Translations under genes and position numbers: made by a program | Shown: positions 46,801-55,102 of the stretch, piece by piece | Position numbering within the stretch: position 1 is the stretch's first letter | How the letters are laid out: each line of letters begins with the position of its first letter | The notes under the pieces: generated by a model | Seen by the model: the letters and a program-made list of their open reading frames with translations, nothing else | Told to the model about the DNA's origin: nothing | Databases searched by the model: none | Assembly (NCBI GenBank): GCA_021777225.1 | Contig: JAJYDQ010000002.1 | Span: 1 to 64,000 of the forward strand | Direction of reading: 5' to 3' | Source of the DNA: Deltaproteobacteria bacterium | GTDB taxonomy: Bacteria > Desulfobacterota > Desulfomonilia > Desulfomonilales > Desulfomonilaceae | DNA length: 64,000 bases

Positions 46801-49800
46801 GGGCAGCGAACTGTTTTCCCAAAAGGTCCCTGATTCTGGCAGGAGCGCCGGGTCCCACCGGATAGTAATCGCCTGTGACATTTGAAATGATGGCTATGGC
46901 AGGTGATGAAACTTTTAACTTTTCGAGTGTTTTCATAAAGGGCTCACGCGCAGGGGCGACAACGCCCGAATGGAATGCCGCTGATACTGGTATTAGCAGG
47001 CCTTCCAAGCCTCTCTCCCTGAAAAGTTCCCCAGCTTTTTTCACGGCTGCAGTCTCACCTGAAATCACGGTCTGTTTTGGCGAATTTTTGTTCGCCGCTA
47101 CCACATATCCGTCAACTTGAGCCAAAACCTCTTCGACCAGTCTAGCGTCCGTGGGGATGCTCATCATTAAACCTGGATCAGCTATGCTAACCCTTGCCAT
47201 TTCTCGGCCGCGAACAGCCACCGCTTCCAACGCGTCGCGGAACGAAAAAACGCCGGAAGCCACGCAGGCGGCATACTCCCCGAGTGAATGCCCCGCACAA
47301 GCGACCGCTCGCATTCCCATTTTTTCGAGCAAACGAAAAATGGCCGTATCAGCCGTCAAGATCATAGGCTGCAAAATCTGAGTGTCTTTTATAATGTCAC
47401 TTGCGCCTGATTCGGGAATTTGAGCCGGATCAGGGAAGACTAGGGAACTGATCTCCTTTTGACCGAGTTCTTTCATTATTTCATCAGCTTCCCTAAATGT
47501 GTCCGCCACTATCGGAAATCTGTCGCACAGATCCCTTAACATGTAAGGATACTGCGACCCTTGACCAGGGAAAAGAAATGCGGCGCCGGGTGAATTACGT
47601 GATGGCTTACCCTCTGAAAAATAGACCCCTCTGGCGCCTAAAAAGCCCCTTTTGGCCGGGTCTTGAAGGGCCTCGAGTATTGAAGACAATTTCTTTGAGG
47701 TAGCTTCGATATCCGACGCGGCAAAGCCAAACCTCAAATTGAAACTTTGACATTCATTTCTATGCGTCTCCGCCTGGTTCGCATATGTTGACGGATTGAT
47801 CCCCTCGAGGATAGTGCGAATTTTTGCAATTAATTCGTCTGGATTGTTTCCACCGATAGCCCATATTGTCCCATCCAGGCTCAACTTGTCGGGCTTGGGC
47901 CAATCGGGTTTGACAAATTTAACTACCGGAAGTTGTAAGGGTCTATTTGCCGGTACCAAACGCAAAGCCGGATTATATTCTTGGAGGACAATATGAAAGT
48001 TTGTGCCGCCAAAACCGAACGCGCTAACGCCGGCGCGTCTGAATGACCTGTCCGAAGTTTTCCATTCCCGAGCTTCAGTTATTAAAGAAAGAGGTGAAGA
48101 GTCCCAGTCTATGCATGGGTTGGGATTAGTTACGTTTATGGTTGGTGGCAGTGATTGATGATATAGGCTAAGAATTGCCTTTATCATTCCTGCCGAACCG
48201 GCTGCCGCTTTTAAGTGCCCAAGCTGTGATTTCACGGATCCAATGCCTACTGAGCCCGAGGGAGATCCGGCATTCCTAAAGAATTTGTCAAGAATCATTA
48301 GTTCGGTTTTGTCGCCAACGGCAGTAGATGTTCCATGAGCCTCAATGAGTCCGATTGTGGCCGGGTCCACACCTGAATTTTCCAGACAAGCCCGGATGGC
48401 TCGTTCCTGACCCGCTGCGTTCGGCGCTGTTATGCCCTTGCCTCGTCCATCAGAAGACGACCCCACGTCGAGAATTAGAGCGTAAATTCTATCTCCACTC
48501 GACAAAGCGTCGGAAAGCCGTTTCATAACCATGACACCGGCGCCTTCACCCATGACAAAGCCGTTAGCCGAAACGTCAAAGGGCCTGCTTCCATCCGGTG
48601 AAAGAGCGCCGACTTTGCAGAATTTTACGAATATTGATGGTTGCATCGAGGTGTCAACACCACCCGCTATGGCGCAATCCATTGTTCTCGATCGTAGACC
48701 TGAGACAGCGTTCATTATTGCGGCCATAGATGATGCGCACGCAGCGTCCACAGTGAAATTGGGGCCTTCCAGGTTAAATACATTGGCAATTCTGCCGGAA
48801 ATCACATTGGCCAACTCGCCGGGCAATGAATCCTCAGTTATTTCCGGAAGCCCGGCAAGGAAACGGCCGCGAAAATCTTCAATAATTTTCTCGCTAATCG
48901 ATGAATCAACATTTACCGAAGCCATCGCTTCACGCATCCGCAGCAGAGTTCGAGGTAATCCTACCCGTTCTGCATACAAATCAGTGATTTCACCACCCAT
49001 GCTATTTCCGATAACAGTCCCTACCCGCTGCCCCTTGAGCGCTTCAGGCGACAGCCCTGCATCCGTCAATGCGTCAGCCACGCAAGCTATGGCCATTTTC
49101 TGAGTCCGGTCCATTTTTTGCGCGACAGTCGGAGGAATCCGATATTTGAGAGGATCAAAGTTGAAATCACAAATGAAGCCGCCTATCTTTGAATAGGTTT
49201 TGTCCGGAACCCGTGGATCCGAATCGTAGTAAAGATCTACCGACCCCCACCTTTCATCAGGTGTTGGTATTATGCCACTCCTTTTCTCAACTATCTGACG
49301 CCAGAACTTTTCCGGCGAATCGGATCCCGGAAGCCGCAAGCCGATTCCAATTACTGCTATTGGCTCATTGTCGGATTTCAGTTCCACTTTTTGTGTTGGT
49401 TCGAAATCCTCGCCGGGTTCATTAGAATTCATGGCGTTGACTCCTGTTTGAATGGCTTCAATTTGTTTAAAAGCCTTCAATTGAGTTGTTGCTGTGGTAT
49501 GGGCAGGCTCAAGCAATTTGAGCCTATTAGCTGTTTCTGTATAAATTTGTTGTCCTTTGTAAATGAGATTCTCATGGAGCCTAGCAATGGTAGTGGGTTC
49601 GTCTAACAAGCACGCGACTTGTCCCATGAGATATAGGCCTCTTTCGATTTGCTCTTGAGGGCTCAACTCACAAAATTGAGGGCAATCGGATTGTGAAGTC
49701 GCAGGATCAATAGCGCATCCCTTTGAAGCCAGACGAAGACCGCCGAGGTTATCCTGTTCATAAAATTCCTTGCGGTCCCGCAACGGCATCCCGGCCCGGA

Positions 49801-51541
49801 CACGTTCAAGCTCTCGCTCAACAAGTTTAGTGGCCATCTGTGAACACGCTACTCTTGTCATAGTGTTTACAGTCCGGCCTACTACTACAGTATCACGCGA
49901 CTCGAGAGTCAGTCTCCGGTAGGAATCGGTAATAGCCTTAGCTTTGACGGCTTCCTCGGTCGTAAGGTAAGCGGTTCCGAGCTGAAGTCCAACCTTGAGG
50001 CCCTTTTCAGTAAGATGATCTGTCATGCCCGCGATAAATGCTGATCCTCGCCGTGAGCCAATTCCACCAGCAAACAAAACACTCACCGCACTCAAATCCA
50101 GGCCATTTTTATGAGCTTCCTCCAATTGATTCAGGTTAGCGTTCCACAGATTGAGGCTGCTAAGGTTTCCGATGTGTCCACCGGACTCGCCTCCTTCAAA
50201 GACGAATCGTTTGAGACCTGCTTTCAGGGCCTCCGATAAGATTCCAGGTGAAGGGCAATGCAGATAGCAACAAGTGCCAATACCTTCAATTGTTGAGGCT
50301 AGTTCTGGACCACCAGCAGCCAGGATCGCAAATTTGGGGGGATTGGAGCGCATTATTTCTAGATGCGCTTCATAACGGCTACGATTGACCTCGAGCCCTA
50401 TCAGGCCTACTCCAAATCTTGATCCATTTTTTTCACGTGCCTGTTCAAGGGTCTCCTGAGCTATCGGTCCGGGCATATTCCCCAACGCCAGGAATGGCAA
50501 TCCGCCTCCGTCAGCGACTGCTTTCAGAAAGTCCGCGTTGTCACTTACATGAGCCATTGGACCTTGCACAACCGGAAATTTTACACCGTGCTCAAGGCTG
50601 ATCGCGGATCCTTCTTCAAAAGGCCATTGTGAAGGGCCATTTTTCATAGCGTCCACAAACTTTTTAATTACATCGGAAACAGAATGGCTTTCCTTGAACA
50701 GGCCCTTATTGATTACTAAATCCTCAGAAAATGGGAAAATGGAATCATCAATGTCAGGTGTAGCAGTGGGGTGGCCGATTGTCTTCGAAAGAATTTCTCT
50801 ATATTCGTCAAAATCTTCCGTTGCCATGGACTCTTCAAATTTTTTAAGTTCTCGAATTTTTTTTGTTCCTATGCGCGAATAAGCTCGGAAGACGCGACCT
50901 GAAACTTCATTTAATGTTGTGGATGAAGGCAAATTGAGATTGGTGAAAAACTTCTTGAGTTCGGGATCAATCGCTGACTCATCAGTTAATAACAGGTGGT
51001 AATCCAGGACAATTCCGGTCGCTCCTGCCCTGATTGCACCCGCCGCGGTGCATGGTCCGACACCCCCCTGATGGAAGACGGGTAACGTAGAGGCTTCGAG
51101 GACTTGTTGCAGCAGTACAAACCCATGCGTTGCGCTGACCCATCCACCAGCTTCGGTTCCTTTTGCGATCAGCCCTTGGGCGCAGAGCCGTTCAGCCTGC
51201 CTCACATGTTCAACGGAACCGACCTCGATCAGGACAGGAAATGGTAATTTCGACAAGGCGCCGTCATCAATAGATTTTAGAAGATCGCTATCCTCCATTG
51301 GAACAATAGCAAGTTTTATTCCTGACACCTTTCCTGAATGTATCAGGTCGTTGACATGGGCCCGTATCCCACGCGAGATAGAGGTGTCTGAGGCAAATAG
51401 GGCTTGACCAGCAGTCACGTGATCAATTACACCGACCCCTCCCAGTTCTGTAACCTTGTTTATTAACCGGCAGTCCTGATTAAAGTAGGGATTAATGAAA
51501 ATTATCGGTATTGTCATATTAAGTTGGCTAATGATATTCAT
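40817..51541 (-). CDS. Giant PfaA/PfaD-like iterative polyketide/fatty acid synthase
   Basis: One 3574-residue chain. Domains in order: nitronate monooxygenase/PfaD-like barrel 1 (about 1-260, HQGGVGPCTAAGAIRAGA near 160), barrel 2 (about 300-690, VVQGPMAHVS near 320 and FEGGESGGHIG near 450), KS1 (725-1170, DAACASS with Cys near 934, EAHGT, KSQLGHLKAAAG), AT (about 1315-1640, FLFPGQGSQ and GHSLGEYAA), KS2 (about 1755-2265, DAACAGTT near 2018, SHET, NTKGFTGHT), two ACPs (GIDTVKQAEF near 2384 and 2486), KR (VTGGARGITAE near 2760, YSAAND near 2950), a double-hotdog DH (HPLLNDHR near 3083) and a phosphopantetheinyl transferase (GIDIEKVE near 3465, WSLKEASLKALG near 3508). It has its own ER-like, loading and activation functions, and no thioesterase. 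The start overlaps the TetR stop (ATGA). Product unknown; a long-chain, possibly polyunsaturated or hydroxylated lipid is plausible. Confidence 0.88.
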   Translation of the reverse strand: MNIISQLNMTIPIIFINPYFNQDCRLINKVTELGGVGVIDHVTAGQALFASDTSISRGIRAHVNDLIHSGKVSGIKLAIVPMEDSDLLKSIDDGALSKLPFPVLIEVGSVEHVRQAERLCAQGLIAKGTEAGGWVSATHGFVLLQQVLEASTLPVFHQGGVGPCTAAGAIRAGATGIVLDYHLLLTDESAIDPELKKFFTNLNLPSSTTLNEVSGRVFRAYSRIGTKKIRELKKFEESMATEDFDEYREILSKTIGHPTATPDIDDSIFPFSEDLVINKGLFKESHSVSDVIKKFVDAMKNGPSQWPFEEGSAISLEHGVKFPVVQGPMAHVSDNADFLKAVADGGGLPFLALGNMPGPIAQETLEQAREKNGSRFGVGLIGLEVNRSRYEAHLEIMRSNPPKFAILAAGGPELASTIEGIGTCCYLHCPSPGILSEALKAGLKRFVFEGGESGGHIGNLSSLNLWNANLNQLEEAHKNGLDLSAVSVLFAGGIGSRRGSAFIAGMTDHLTEKGLKVGLQLGTAYLTTEEAVKAKAITDSYRRLTLESRDTVVVGRTVNTMTRVACSQMATKLVERELERVRAGMPLRDRKEFYEQDNLGGLRLASKGCAIDPATSQSDCPQFCELSPQEQIERGLYLMGQVACLLDEPTTIARLHENLIYKGQQIYTETANRLKLLEPAHTTATTQLKAFKQIEAIQTGVNAMNSNEPGEDFEPTQKVELKSDNEPIAVIGIGLRLPGSDSPEKFWRQIVEKRSGIIPTPDERWGSVDLYYDSDPRVPDKTYSKIGGFICDFNFDPLKYRIPPTVAQKMDRTQKMAIACVADALTDAGLSPEALKGQRVGTVIGNSMGGEITDLYAERVGLPRTLLRMREAMASVNVDSSISEKIIEDFRGRFLAGLPEITEDSLPGELANVISGRIANVFNLEGPNFTVDAACASSMAAIMNAVSGLRSRTMDCAIAGGVDTSMQPSIFVKFCKVGALSPDGSRPFDVSANGFVMGEGAGVMVMKRLSDALSSGDRIYALILDVGSSSDGRGKGITAPNAAGQERAIRACLENSGVDPATIGLIEAHGTSTAVGDKTELMILDKFFRNAGSPSGSVGIGSVKSQLGHLKAAAGSAGMIKAILSLYHQSLPPTINVTNPNPCIDWDSSPLSLITEAREWKTSDRSFRRAGVSAFGFGGTNFHIVLQEYNPALRLVPANRPLQLPVVKFVKPDWPKPDKLSLDGTIWAIGGNNPDELIAKIRTILEGINPSTYANQAETHRNECQSFNLRFGFAASDIEATSKKLSSILEALQDPAKRGFLGARGVYFSEGKPSRNSPGAAFLFPGQGSQYPYMLRDLCDRFPIVADTFREADEIMKELGQKEISSLVFPDPAQIPESGASDIIKDTQILQPMILTADTAIFRLLEKMGMRAVACAGHSLGEYAACVASGVFSFRDALEAVAVRGREMARVSIADPGLMMSIPTDARLVEEVLAQVDGYVVAANKNSPKQTVISGETAAVKKAGELFRERGLEGLLIPVSAAFHSGVVAPAREPFMKTLEKLKVSSPAIAIISNVTGDYYPVGPGAPARIRDLLGKQFAAPVEWVKTLRRLHGDGIRVFVECGPKRVMTNLTLDTLPKDSLALPTNHPKKGGIMQLFESIAALIVEGFELDIPAAESPTQPQNVHPIRKRPTLAIVSSVGETDDRLSKKEANKSKEIPSPLDGLLDTELREIASKMEFKRFLELQGAPIKSLIKSSFTSFVENILPLERTSNLLKTEGMDLKPVVISGMSTGLPTDIRFAFDKANLDDLILGKNFIKKVPETTRREMLDKNVERLFKGPAGEVELQIVDNMSGVIKLAGFFEDHESVVEEFGLERRLVDTMDVTTRLAVAAGLEALKDAGVPLIQQVKTTTTGGELPGAWTLSPDLREETGVIFASAFPGMASLVDEVTKEARARYGAGAKKRLIDFYTGIVQRIEDDRVKESITSWFTEEFDGLSGANSGELYTFNRNFLLRVMSMGHSQLAQLIKAQGPNTHVDAACAGTTQAILLAKDWIRTGQAKRVLVVAADDVAGRQLFPWIGSGFLAMGAATTNANVDEAALPFDDRRHGLILGSAAAAIVLENEDLVKQRGMEPIASIEAGAVANSGFHGTRLDVDHIVTVMEKMISRWEKQSGISRHELARKMFFMSHETYSPKRGGSSSAEIKALRSTFGESAGIIPIANTKGFTGHTMGVGIEDVVALRCLQKRRLPPIPNLRVPDPEFKDMNLSHGGHCDAEYALRLAAGFGSQIVMSLYKIVSHEENRVTDFTANRKWLKEISGYQDPVVSIQNRTLRMVERIAAEKPAVVRIEPAALNQPALAAVATNSDSVLAIDEIRQTILALLSEKTGYPPDMLDTSLDLEADLGIDTVKQAEFISDVREKFNIPRIEGLKIAEFPTIEHIINFVMERTSASAPPQTTVEANQASIPIDQRTQDEAEVGTKILELLSAKTGYPSEMLDPDLDLEADLGIDTVKQAEFITEVRETFGIPRIEGLKIADFPTIKHIIGFVVEKGSHKPSDKVPEKSLDPSPTNLSSARINVYEAKLVTVQTRKISTIPAIDEVLVFRGEDSFVTGVREAFGSIPVTRLIDPGEIQSRNNSKIGLINIAASFDLDSSLNNSFELFRTLAATFDNGPVFLVNVVSEDGACGFEAPKDTGYISGAITGAAKSFSREYPRTICKCLDIHPEILEKNGPEIVFRSLIEDFPLETGVSSDLKLRSVRFALSPEMAETSNLVSQGEVILVTGGARGITAECIKGIATQVPVTFVIFGRTTLSPRSESLSTYGPEEWNQEKLKIVERHKREGKSPTPVSVEKELSRLRNEGEVFINLKKLRNFGSEVIYRGVDITDPGAVDRAINEIGRLCGRVDVFVHGAGIDISRSLSSKTMDQMRLVFDVKVVGARNILASLERLQLPPRRIIGFGSVAGRFGNIAQIDYSAANDSLAHLLRRMDGDNEVRASIIDWAPWAEVGMATRGSVQQSLEGAGIDFIPPENGVSAFMQELARSSGSPEILVAGKLGPFEKDAFVIPGEQSEKVFFLAGQKATIESLIPGEHLKMKIELDPSHPLLNDHRIDRAAVFPGAGGIEIMRKAAEILDPSTSEMVIQNVRFMKPLKIFKNEKFEAIVDVFRVSGPVIKFKAHISSSLLDKEGRPFGEPRLHHELSLGSDEPAHIDVPNQNWKQAVFVPEQEIYSVFFHGPAFRFLDYVSVEGNGNGVRFRFKDTERRSDMFPDIIPAAIETAFQAGAAFGLESYGVMPLPVGIEQIVILKPNGTPTHGVVIPTNIISKPGTDVRTKIRFDGILSEADGTPVILLKGFEMVELKTVDSFPNRIFEEMSPVDELPDELEKDSESAKLFVDGDSTSYLANATPKRRKEWIAGRIIMRRALTRLLSNNGNAQYKDKLVRILSDDLGKPTASFSDDSDLEFAAVTVSHSNGLVMGSAAATKAFQGIGIDIEKVEKRSSGWGSDYFSDSEIELANGSEDRARQLTRIWSLKEASLKALGVGLRYDLRDINVVSLEKCGRARLEFQNEAGNFLRDNGFQSIEARVEDMGDVVVARALIRR

Positions 51542-52497
51542 GAAATCACCTTCAAGGGGTTAGTGTTCGAAGCCTGATCAGGTGGGATGGCAAAACCATA
51601 AAAAAGAACCTCTCGAACAGTATCTATTTCATCTAACAGGGACCTTTCAGCGCCCTCGCTAAGCCACTTTTGAATTACACCGTTAAGGAACCCTATAATT
51701 CCGTAAAAAACGGTAAAATAGTTCATCTGTTTTAGACAACCTGATCGGGAAGCCTTCCAACACCGACGCTTTAGACCTGGCAAAGCCAGAATCAGTTCCT
51801 GTATGAACTTCTCAGAAAATTCTCGACCGAAATCTTTGTGTTCCTGAATTATAACTTTGAAAAACGAAGAGTTTTGTTCAAAGAAACTGAGATACATTTT
51901 TATTACACTTTCAATAATAGTGAGTATATCGTCCTGGACACTGAGATCCTTGCGGGCCAATTCAACGAATTCTGACATGGTGTCTTCTTTGAGCGCCGTA
52001 AAAATGCTCTCTTTTGTCTTGAAGTAGCGGTAGACGGTCCCTTTTGCTATATCTGCCCTTTCCGCAATGGAATCGATCGTGGAAGTGTGAAAGCCTTTGT
52101 CGGAAAATTCAGTAAGAGCGGCTCGCAGAATTCTGCGTCTGACGTCCTTTTGCTTTTTCCTTTTTGATGTTTCAACTTCTGATGATCGTTTGAGGCTTTG
52201 AAACAAAAGGTCTTCAAGGATAAGTTCTCTGGGAACACCATTTACCTCAGCGATATCTATTGCGCTTCTGTAGAATTCTCGCATTAGCGTATCGGAATAA
52301 ATGGGAGAGGCGATAAGCGCTCTTGCTGCAAGATCGACCATGTTGAGAATTGTATCGGATCGAGTCGCTTCGTCGTAAGGAAGCGCGTGAAGCTGGGTTT
52401 CAAGTATTTTAATAATTTCTGGAATAGCGAAGGCATCCCGGTGGGCTTTGGTATTATTGACAATACTGTTGACAGCGTGTTCCATAGAAATATCCAT
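51538..52497 (-). CDS. TetR-family regulator with long N-terminal extension
   Basis: ATG at 52497 is preceded by AGGAG at 6 bases. The 319-residue protein has its TetR helix-turn-helix at about residues 119-165 (ILRAALTEFSDKGFHTSTI, IAKGTVYRYFKTKESIFTALK), not at the N-terminus as usual. The first 118 residues are an unrecognised alpha-helical part (ARALIASPIYSDTLMREFYR). The rest is the ligand-binding domain. The stop overlaps the synthase start by ATGA, so regulator and synthase share a message, and it probably controls the synthase operon in response to a fatty acid or lipid ligand. Confidence 0.85.
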   Translation of the reverse strand: MDISMEHAVNSIVNNTKAHRDAFAIPEIIKILETQLHALPYDEATRSDTILNMVDLAARALIASPIYSDTLMREFYRSAIDIAEVNGVPRELILEDLLFQSLKRSSEVETSKRKKQKDVRRRILRAALTEFSDKGFHTSTIDSIAERADIAKGTVYRYFKTKESIFTALKEDTMSEFVELARKDLSVQDDILTIIESVIKMYLSFFEQNSSFFKVIIQEHKDFGREFSEKFIQELILALPGLKRRCWKASRSGCLKQMNYFTVFYGIIGFLNGVIQKWLSEGAERSLLDEIDTVREVLFYGFAIPPDQASNTNPLKVIS

Positions 52498-52520
52498 GAT
52501 CAACTCCTACTGATGATATC

Positions 52521-52560
52521 TGATCAGTACAATTGGAAAAAACTAATGACTGACCAGTAC
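52521..52560 (-). promoter_or_regulatory. Candidate operator: two TGAYCAGTAC boxes 30 bp apart
   Basis: TGATCAGTAC (52521-52530) and TGACCAGTAC (52551-52560) are direct repeats with exactly 30 bp between their starts, about three helical turns. They lie 24-63 bases upstream of the TetR ATG, and the flanks are A+T-rich. This is a natural place for autoregulation of the TetR-synthase operon. Confidence 0.4.
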
Positions 52561-52655
52561 GTCATAAATTGGTTGTAACGAACATGACCGGCAGTTGTCA
52601 AGGCTTTATCGTCAGGCAACTTCGAATGCCCCCCTCTCGACGATTAGCTGATTTT

Positions 52656-53846
52656 CTATTCTATTGGAGAATTGTTGGAAGAAGGCAATGTGAAACAAAA
52701 GCGGCAACCACGACCAAGCCCTTCTGATTCTACCCAGATCCGCCCGTTTTCAGATTCAAGAATTCGTTTGAGCATGGCCAGTCCAATTCCAGTTCCTTCG
52801 GATTTCTCGTCAAGTTTGACAAACAACTTGAAGATTTTGTCCTGGTCCTGAGTGTCTATACCTATACCGTTATCCTTAACGAAGAACGTGATTTCATCGC
52901 CGCCGCGCTCTGCCCCGATCGTAATTTTAGGCTGGGTCTGCCCACCCATGTATTTAACAGCGTTCTCTATCAGGTTTTGCAGAATGGTAAGCAATTTATT
53001 TCTGCACGTATGGATGGAGGGTAAATTTTCCTGGATCTCAATCTCGACATTGCTATTAGCTATCTTCCCGGCCAATATTTCTAGAGCTTCCTGGGCAATT
53101 TCCTCAAAAACCAATTCCTGACGTTCATCTTCAATTGTTGCGATTCTGGAAAGTTTCAACAAATCTGTGATCAGTACTTCCATTCTATCGGCTGAATGCA
53201 GGATTGTGGCCATGGTTTCAGTCAATCTCTGGAGATTGCCGTTTTGGGCGTCCTTTTCGATCCACTTTAGCAGACCCTTTATAGTAATTATCGGACCCCG
53301 AAGGTCGTGAGAGATCGCGTAACTGAATACCTCGAGGTCCGAGTTTTTGGCTTTCAACTGGGCTATTAATTTTTCTCTTTCGATTTCACCGATTTTTTGA
53401 TCAGTCACGTCTTGAATCATGGACATTTTCGAAATTGATCCATCGGGGTAATAGATGGGAGTATTGATAACATAATAGTAACGATTGTCTTTGGGACTCC
53501 TGATCTCCCAACGAACTGTCTCTCCTTGCAATACCCTGTCATTTACGCACCAATCACAAATGTCATCTAGTCCATGTAGAGCCTTGAAGCACTTCTTTCC
53601 AACGGGATTGTACCCTGTTCGCTCGATCAGCTTGTCATTCATGTATTCGATTTCATAATTAGCCGAACATACATAGATGAAACCATCAAAAGCCCGAAAA
53701 ATCGCTTCCAGTTTTGCGGAATTTTCAAAACAGACTCTAGCTTGACCACGAAGTTCTTTTTGAAGCGCGCGCAGATGGTCCAGTTCCTGGCGCATAAATG
53801 CGATCTGCCAGTTTAAACTTTCAAGACTTGTGTCAACAAAACTCAT
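52656..53846 (-). CDS. PAS-domain sensor histidine kinase, soluble
   Basis: ATG at 53846 follows GGAG at 6 bases; an upstream TTG is less likely. The 396-residue protein has an N-terminal coiled helix, a PAS/PAC segment with several Cys (YVCSANYEIEYMNDKLIERTG, DDICDWCVND), the HisKA box with YAISHDLRGP (His near 179) and the HATPase N, G1 and G2 boxes (NLIENAVKYM, VKDNGIGID, GTGIGLAMLK). No membrane segment is seen. No response regulator is adjacent. The Cys-containing PAS domain could sense redox or metal. Confidence 0.86.
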   Translation of the reverse strand: MSFVDTSLESLNWQIAFMRQELDHLRALQKELRGQARVCFENSAKLEAIFRAFDGFIYVCSANYEIEYMNDKLIERTGYNPVGKKCFKALHGLDDICDWCVNDRVLQGETVRWEIRSPKDNRYYYVINTPIYYPDGSISKMSMIQDVTDQKIGEIEREKLIAQLKAKNSDLEVFSYAISHDLRGPIITIKGLLKWIEKDAQNGNLQRLTETMATILHSADRMEVLITDLLKLSRIATIEDERQELVFEEIAQEALEILAGKIANSNVEIEIQENLPSIHTCRNKLLTILQNLIENAVKYMGGQTQPKITIGAERGGDEITFFVKDNGIGIDTQDQDKIFKLFVKLDEKSEGTGIGLAMLKRILESENGRIWVESEGLGRGCRFCFTLPSSNNSPIE

Positions 53847-53929
53847 TAGACGCTCCAACGTCCGAAATCGGTCCTGAAATGAGAGACAGGAATTAAATTA
53901 ACAGAGCAAATTTCTTGGTGAATAGTTAC

Positions 53930-55102
53930 CTAATCTAACCTTCTTTTAAATAGCGCGGAAGCCCATGCGATGTAAACTATCGCCATGATAAATATTGGCG
54001 CCAGCTGTGGCCACAATATTTCCCATCCAGAGCCTTTCAAGAATACCCCTCTAACAATAGCGATAAAATACCGGACAGGATTCAGATATGTAATATATTG
54101 AATTATCACCGGCATATTTTGTATAGGGAATGCGTATCCTGACAACAGAATCGACGGCTGAAGAAACATAAATGACGTGAGAACCGCTTGTTGCTGAGTT
54201 GAACAAAATGCTGAAATAGTCATTCCAATGCCAGATGCAGTAATAAGAAACAGCAAGAACGCGCCGAAAAAGAACGAGAGTGATCCTCTAAAAGGGATGT
54301 CGTACATAACCAGGGCAAGAGGTGTAATAGTCAAAAGTGTGACTATCTCAATCGTAAAACAAGGTATTGTTTTGCCGAGTATCAGCTCTAGGCGGGAAAT
54401 TGGCGCTACCATGAGCTGCTCAATAGTCCCGATTTCCCTCTCTCTGACGATGACGGCGGACGTCAGTATTATAGCAAGAGTCAGGAGCAGGAGAACCACA
54501 ACGCCGGGCACGAAGAAATCCTTGGAATTTAGATTTGGGTTAAACCATGCACGCGAAGCGACTGTCACCTGAGGGATGATGAGCCTTGGGTTTGTCGAAT
54601 CATACAACAGTCCTTGCATGCTGTTGATTCGCGAGATTAGTATGTCATCAGAAAAACGTTGCAATATGGATTGAGCGTATCCGGAAACAGTCCCCGCCGT
54701 AACGGTGTCGACCCCGTCTATAAGTACCCCTACTTCTGCTTTCCGCCCACCGTTTACGCGTCGCTCAAAATCCGGAGGAATCAAAATTGCTAGTGAAGCG
54801 ATATTTCGCTCAAGAAGTTTGTCTACTTCTTCATAACCGTCAAGGGAACTAATAATTTTGAAATATCCAGACTTCGAGAACCCTTCCACTATGTCACGGC
54901 TCATCCGGCTATGATCTAAATCCACTACAACCGTAGAGACACTATTTACATCCAATCGACTAGCCGACCCAAAAATTATCAGTTGGATCAGCGGAGCCAA
55001 CAGCAACATCATAAGGTTTTGTCGATTTCGAACGATTTGTATAAATTCTTTTCGAATCAGCCATCTTATTCGCTGAAGGCTTTCCAGGATTTTCCTTTTC
55101 AT
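53930..55102 (-). CDS. ABC-2 type permease (YbhR-like)
   Basis: The 390-residue protein has one N-terminal membrane segment (LLLAPLIQLIIFGSASRL), a large periplasmic loop of about 150 residues and five C-terminal membrane segments, with the REREIGTIEQLMVAPISR signature of ABC-2 exporters. Its start overlaps the previous permease stop by ATGA, so the two are coupled. It is the last gene of the exporter operon. Confidence 0.88.
   Translation of the reverse strand: MKRKILESLQRIRWLIRKEFIQIVRNRQNLMMLLLAPLIQLIIFGSASRLDVNSVSTVVVDLDHSRMSRDIVEGFSKSGYFKIISSLDGYEEVDKLLERNIASLAILIPPDFERRVNGGRKAEVGVLIDGVDTVTAGTVSGYAQSILQRFSDDILISRINSMQGLLYDSTNPRLIIPQVTVASRAWFNPNLNSKDFFVPGVVVLLLLTLAIILTSAVIVREREIGTIEQLMVAPISRLELILGKTIPCFTIEIVTLLTITPLALVMYDIPFRGSLSFFFGAFLLFLITASGIGMTISAFCSTQQQAVLTSFMFLQPSILLSGYAFPIQNMPVIIQYITYLNPVRYFIAIVRGVFLKGSGWEILWPQLAPIFIMAIVYIAWASALFKRRLD

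Noticed and set aside
41000-51000. Many plus-strand frames of 60-190 codons opposite the giant synthase
   Set aside because: All are shadows of one continuous 3574-codon frame with recognisable domains throughout.
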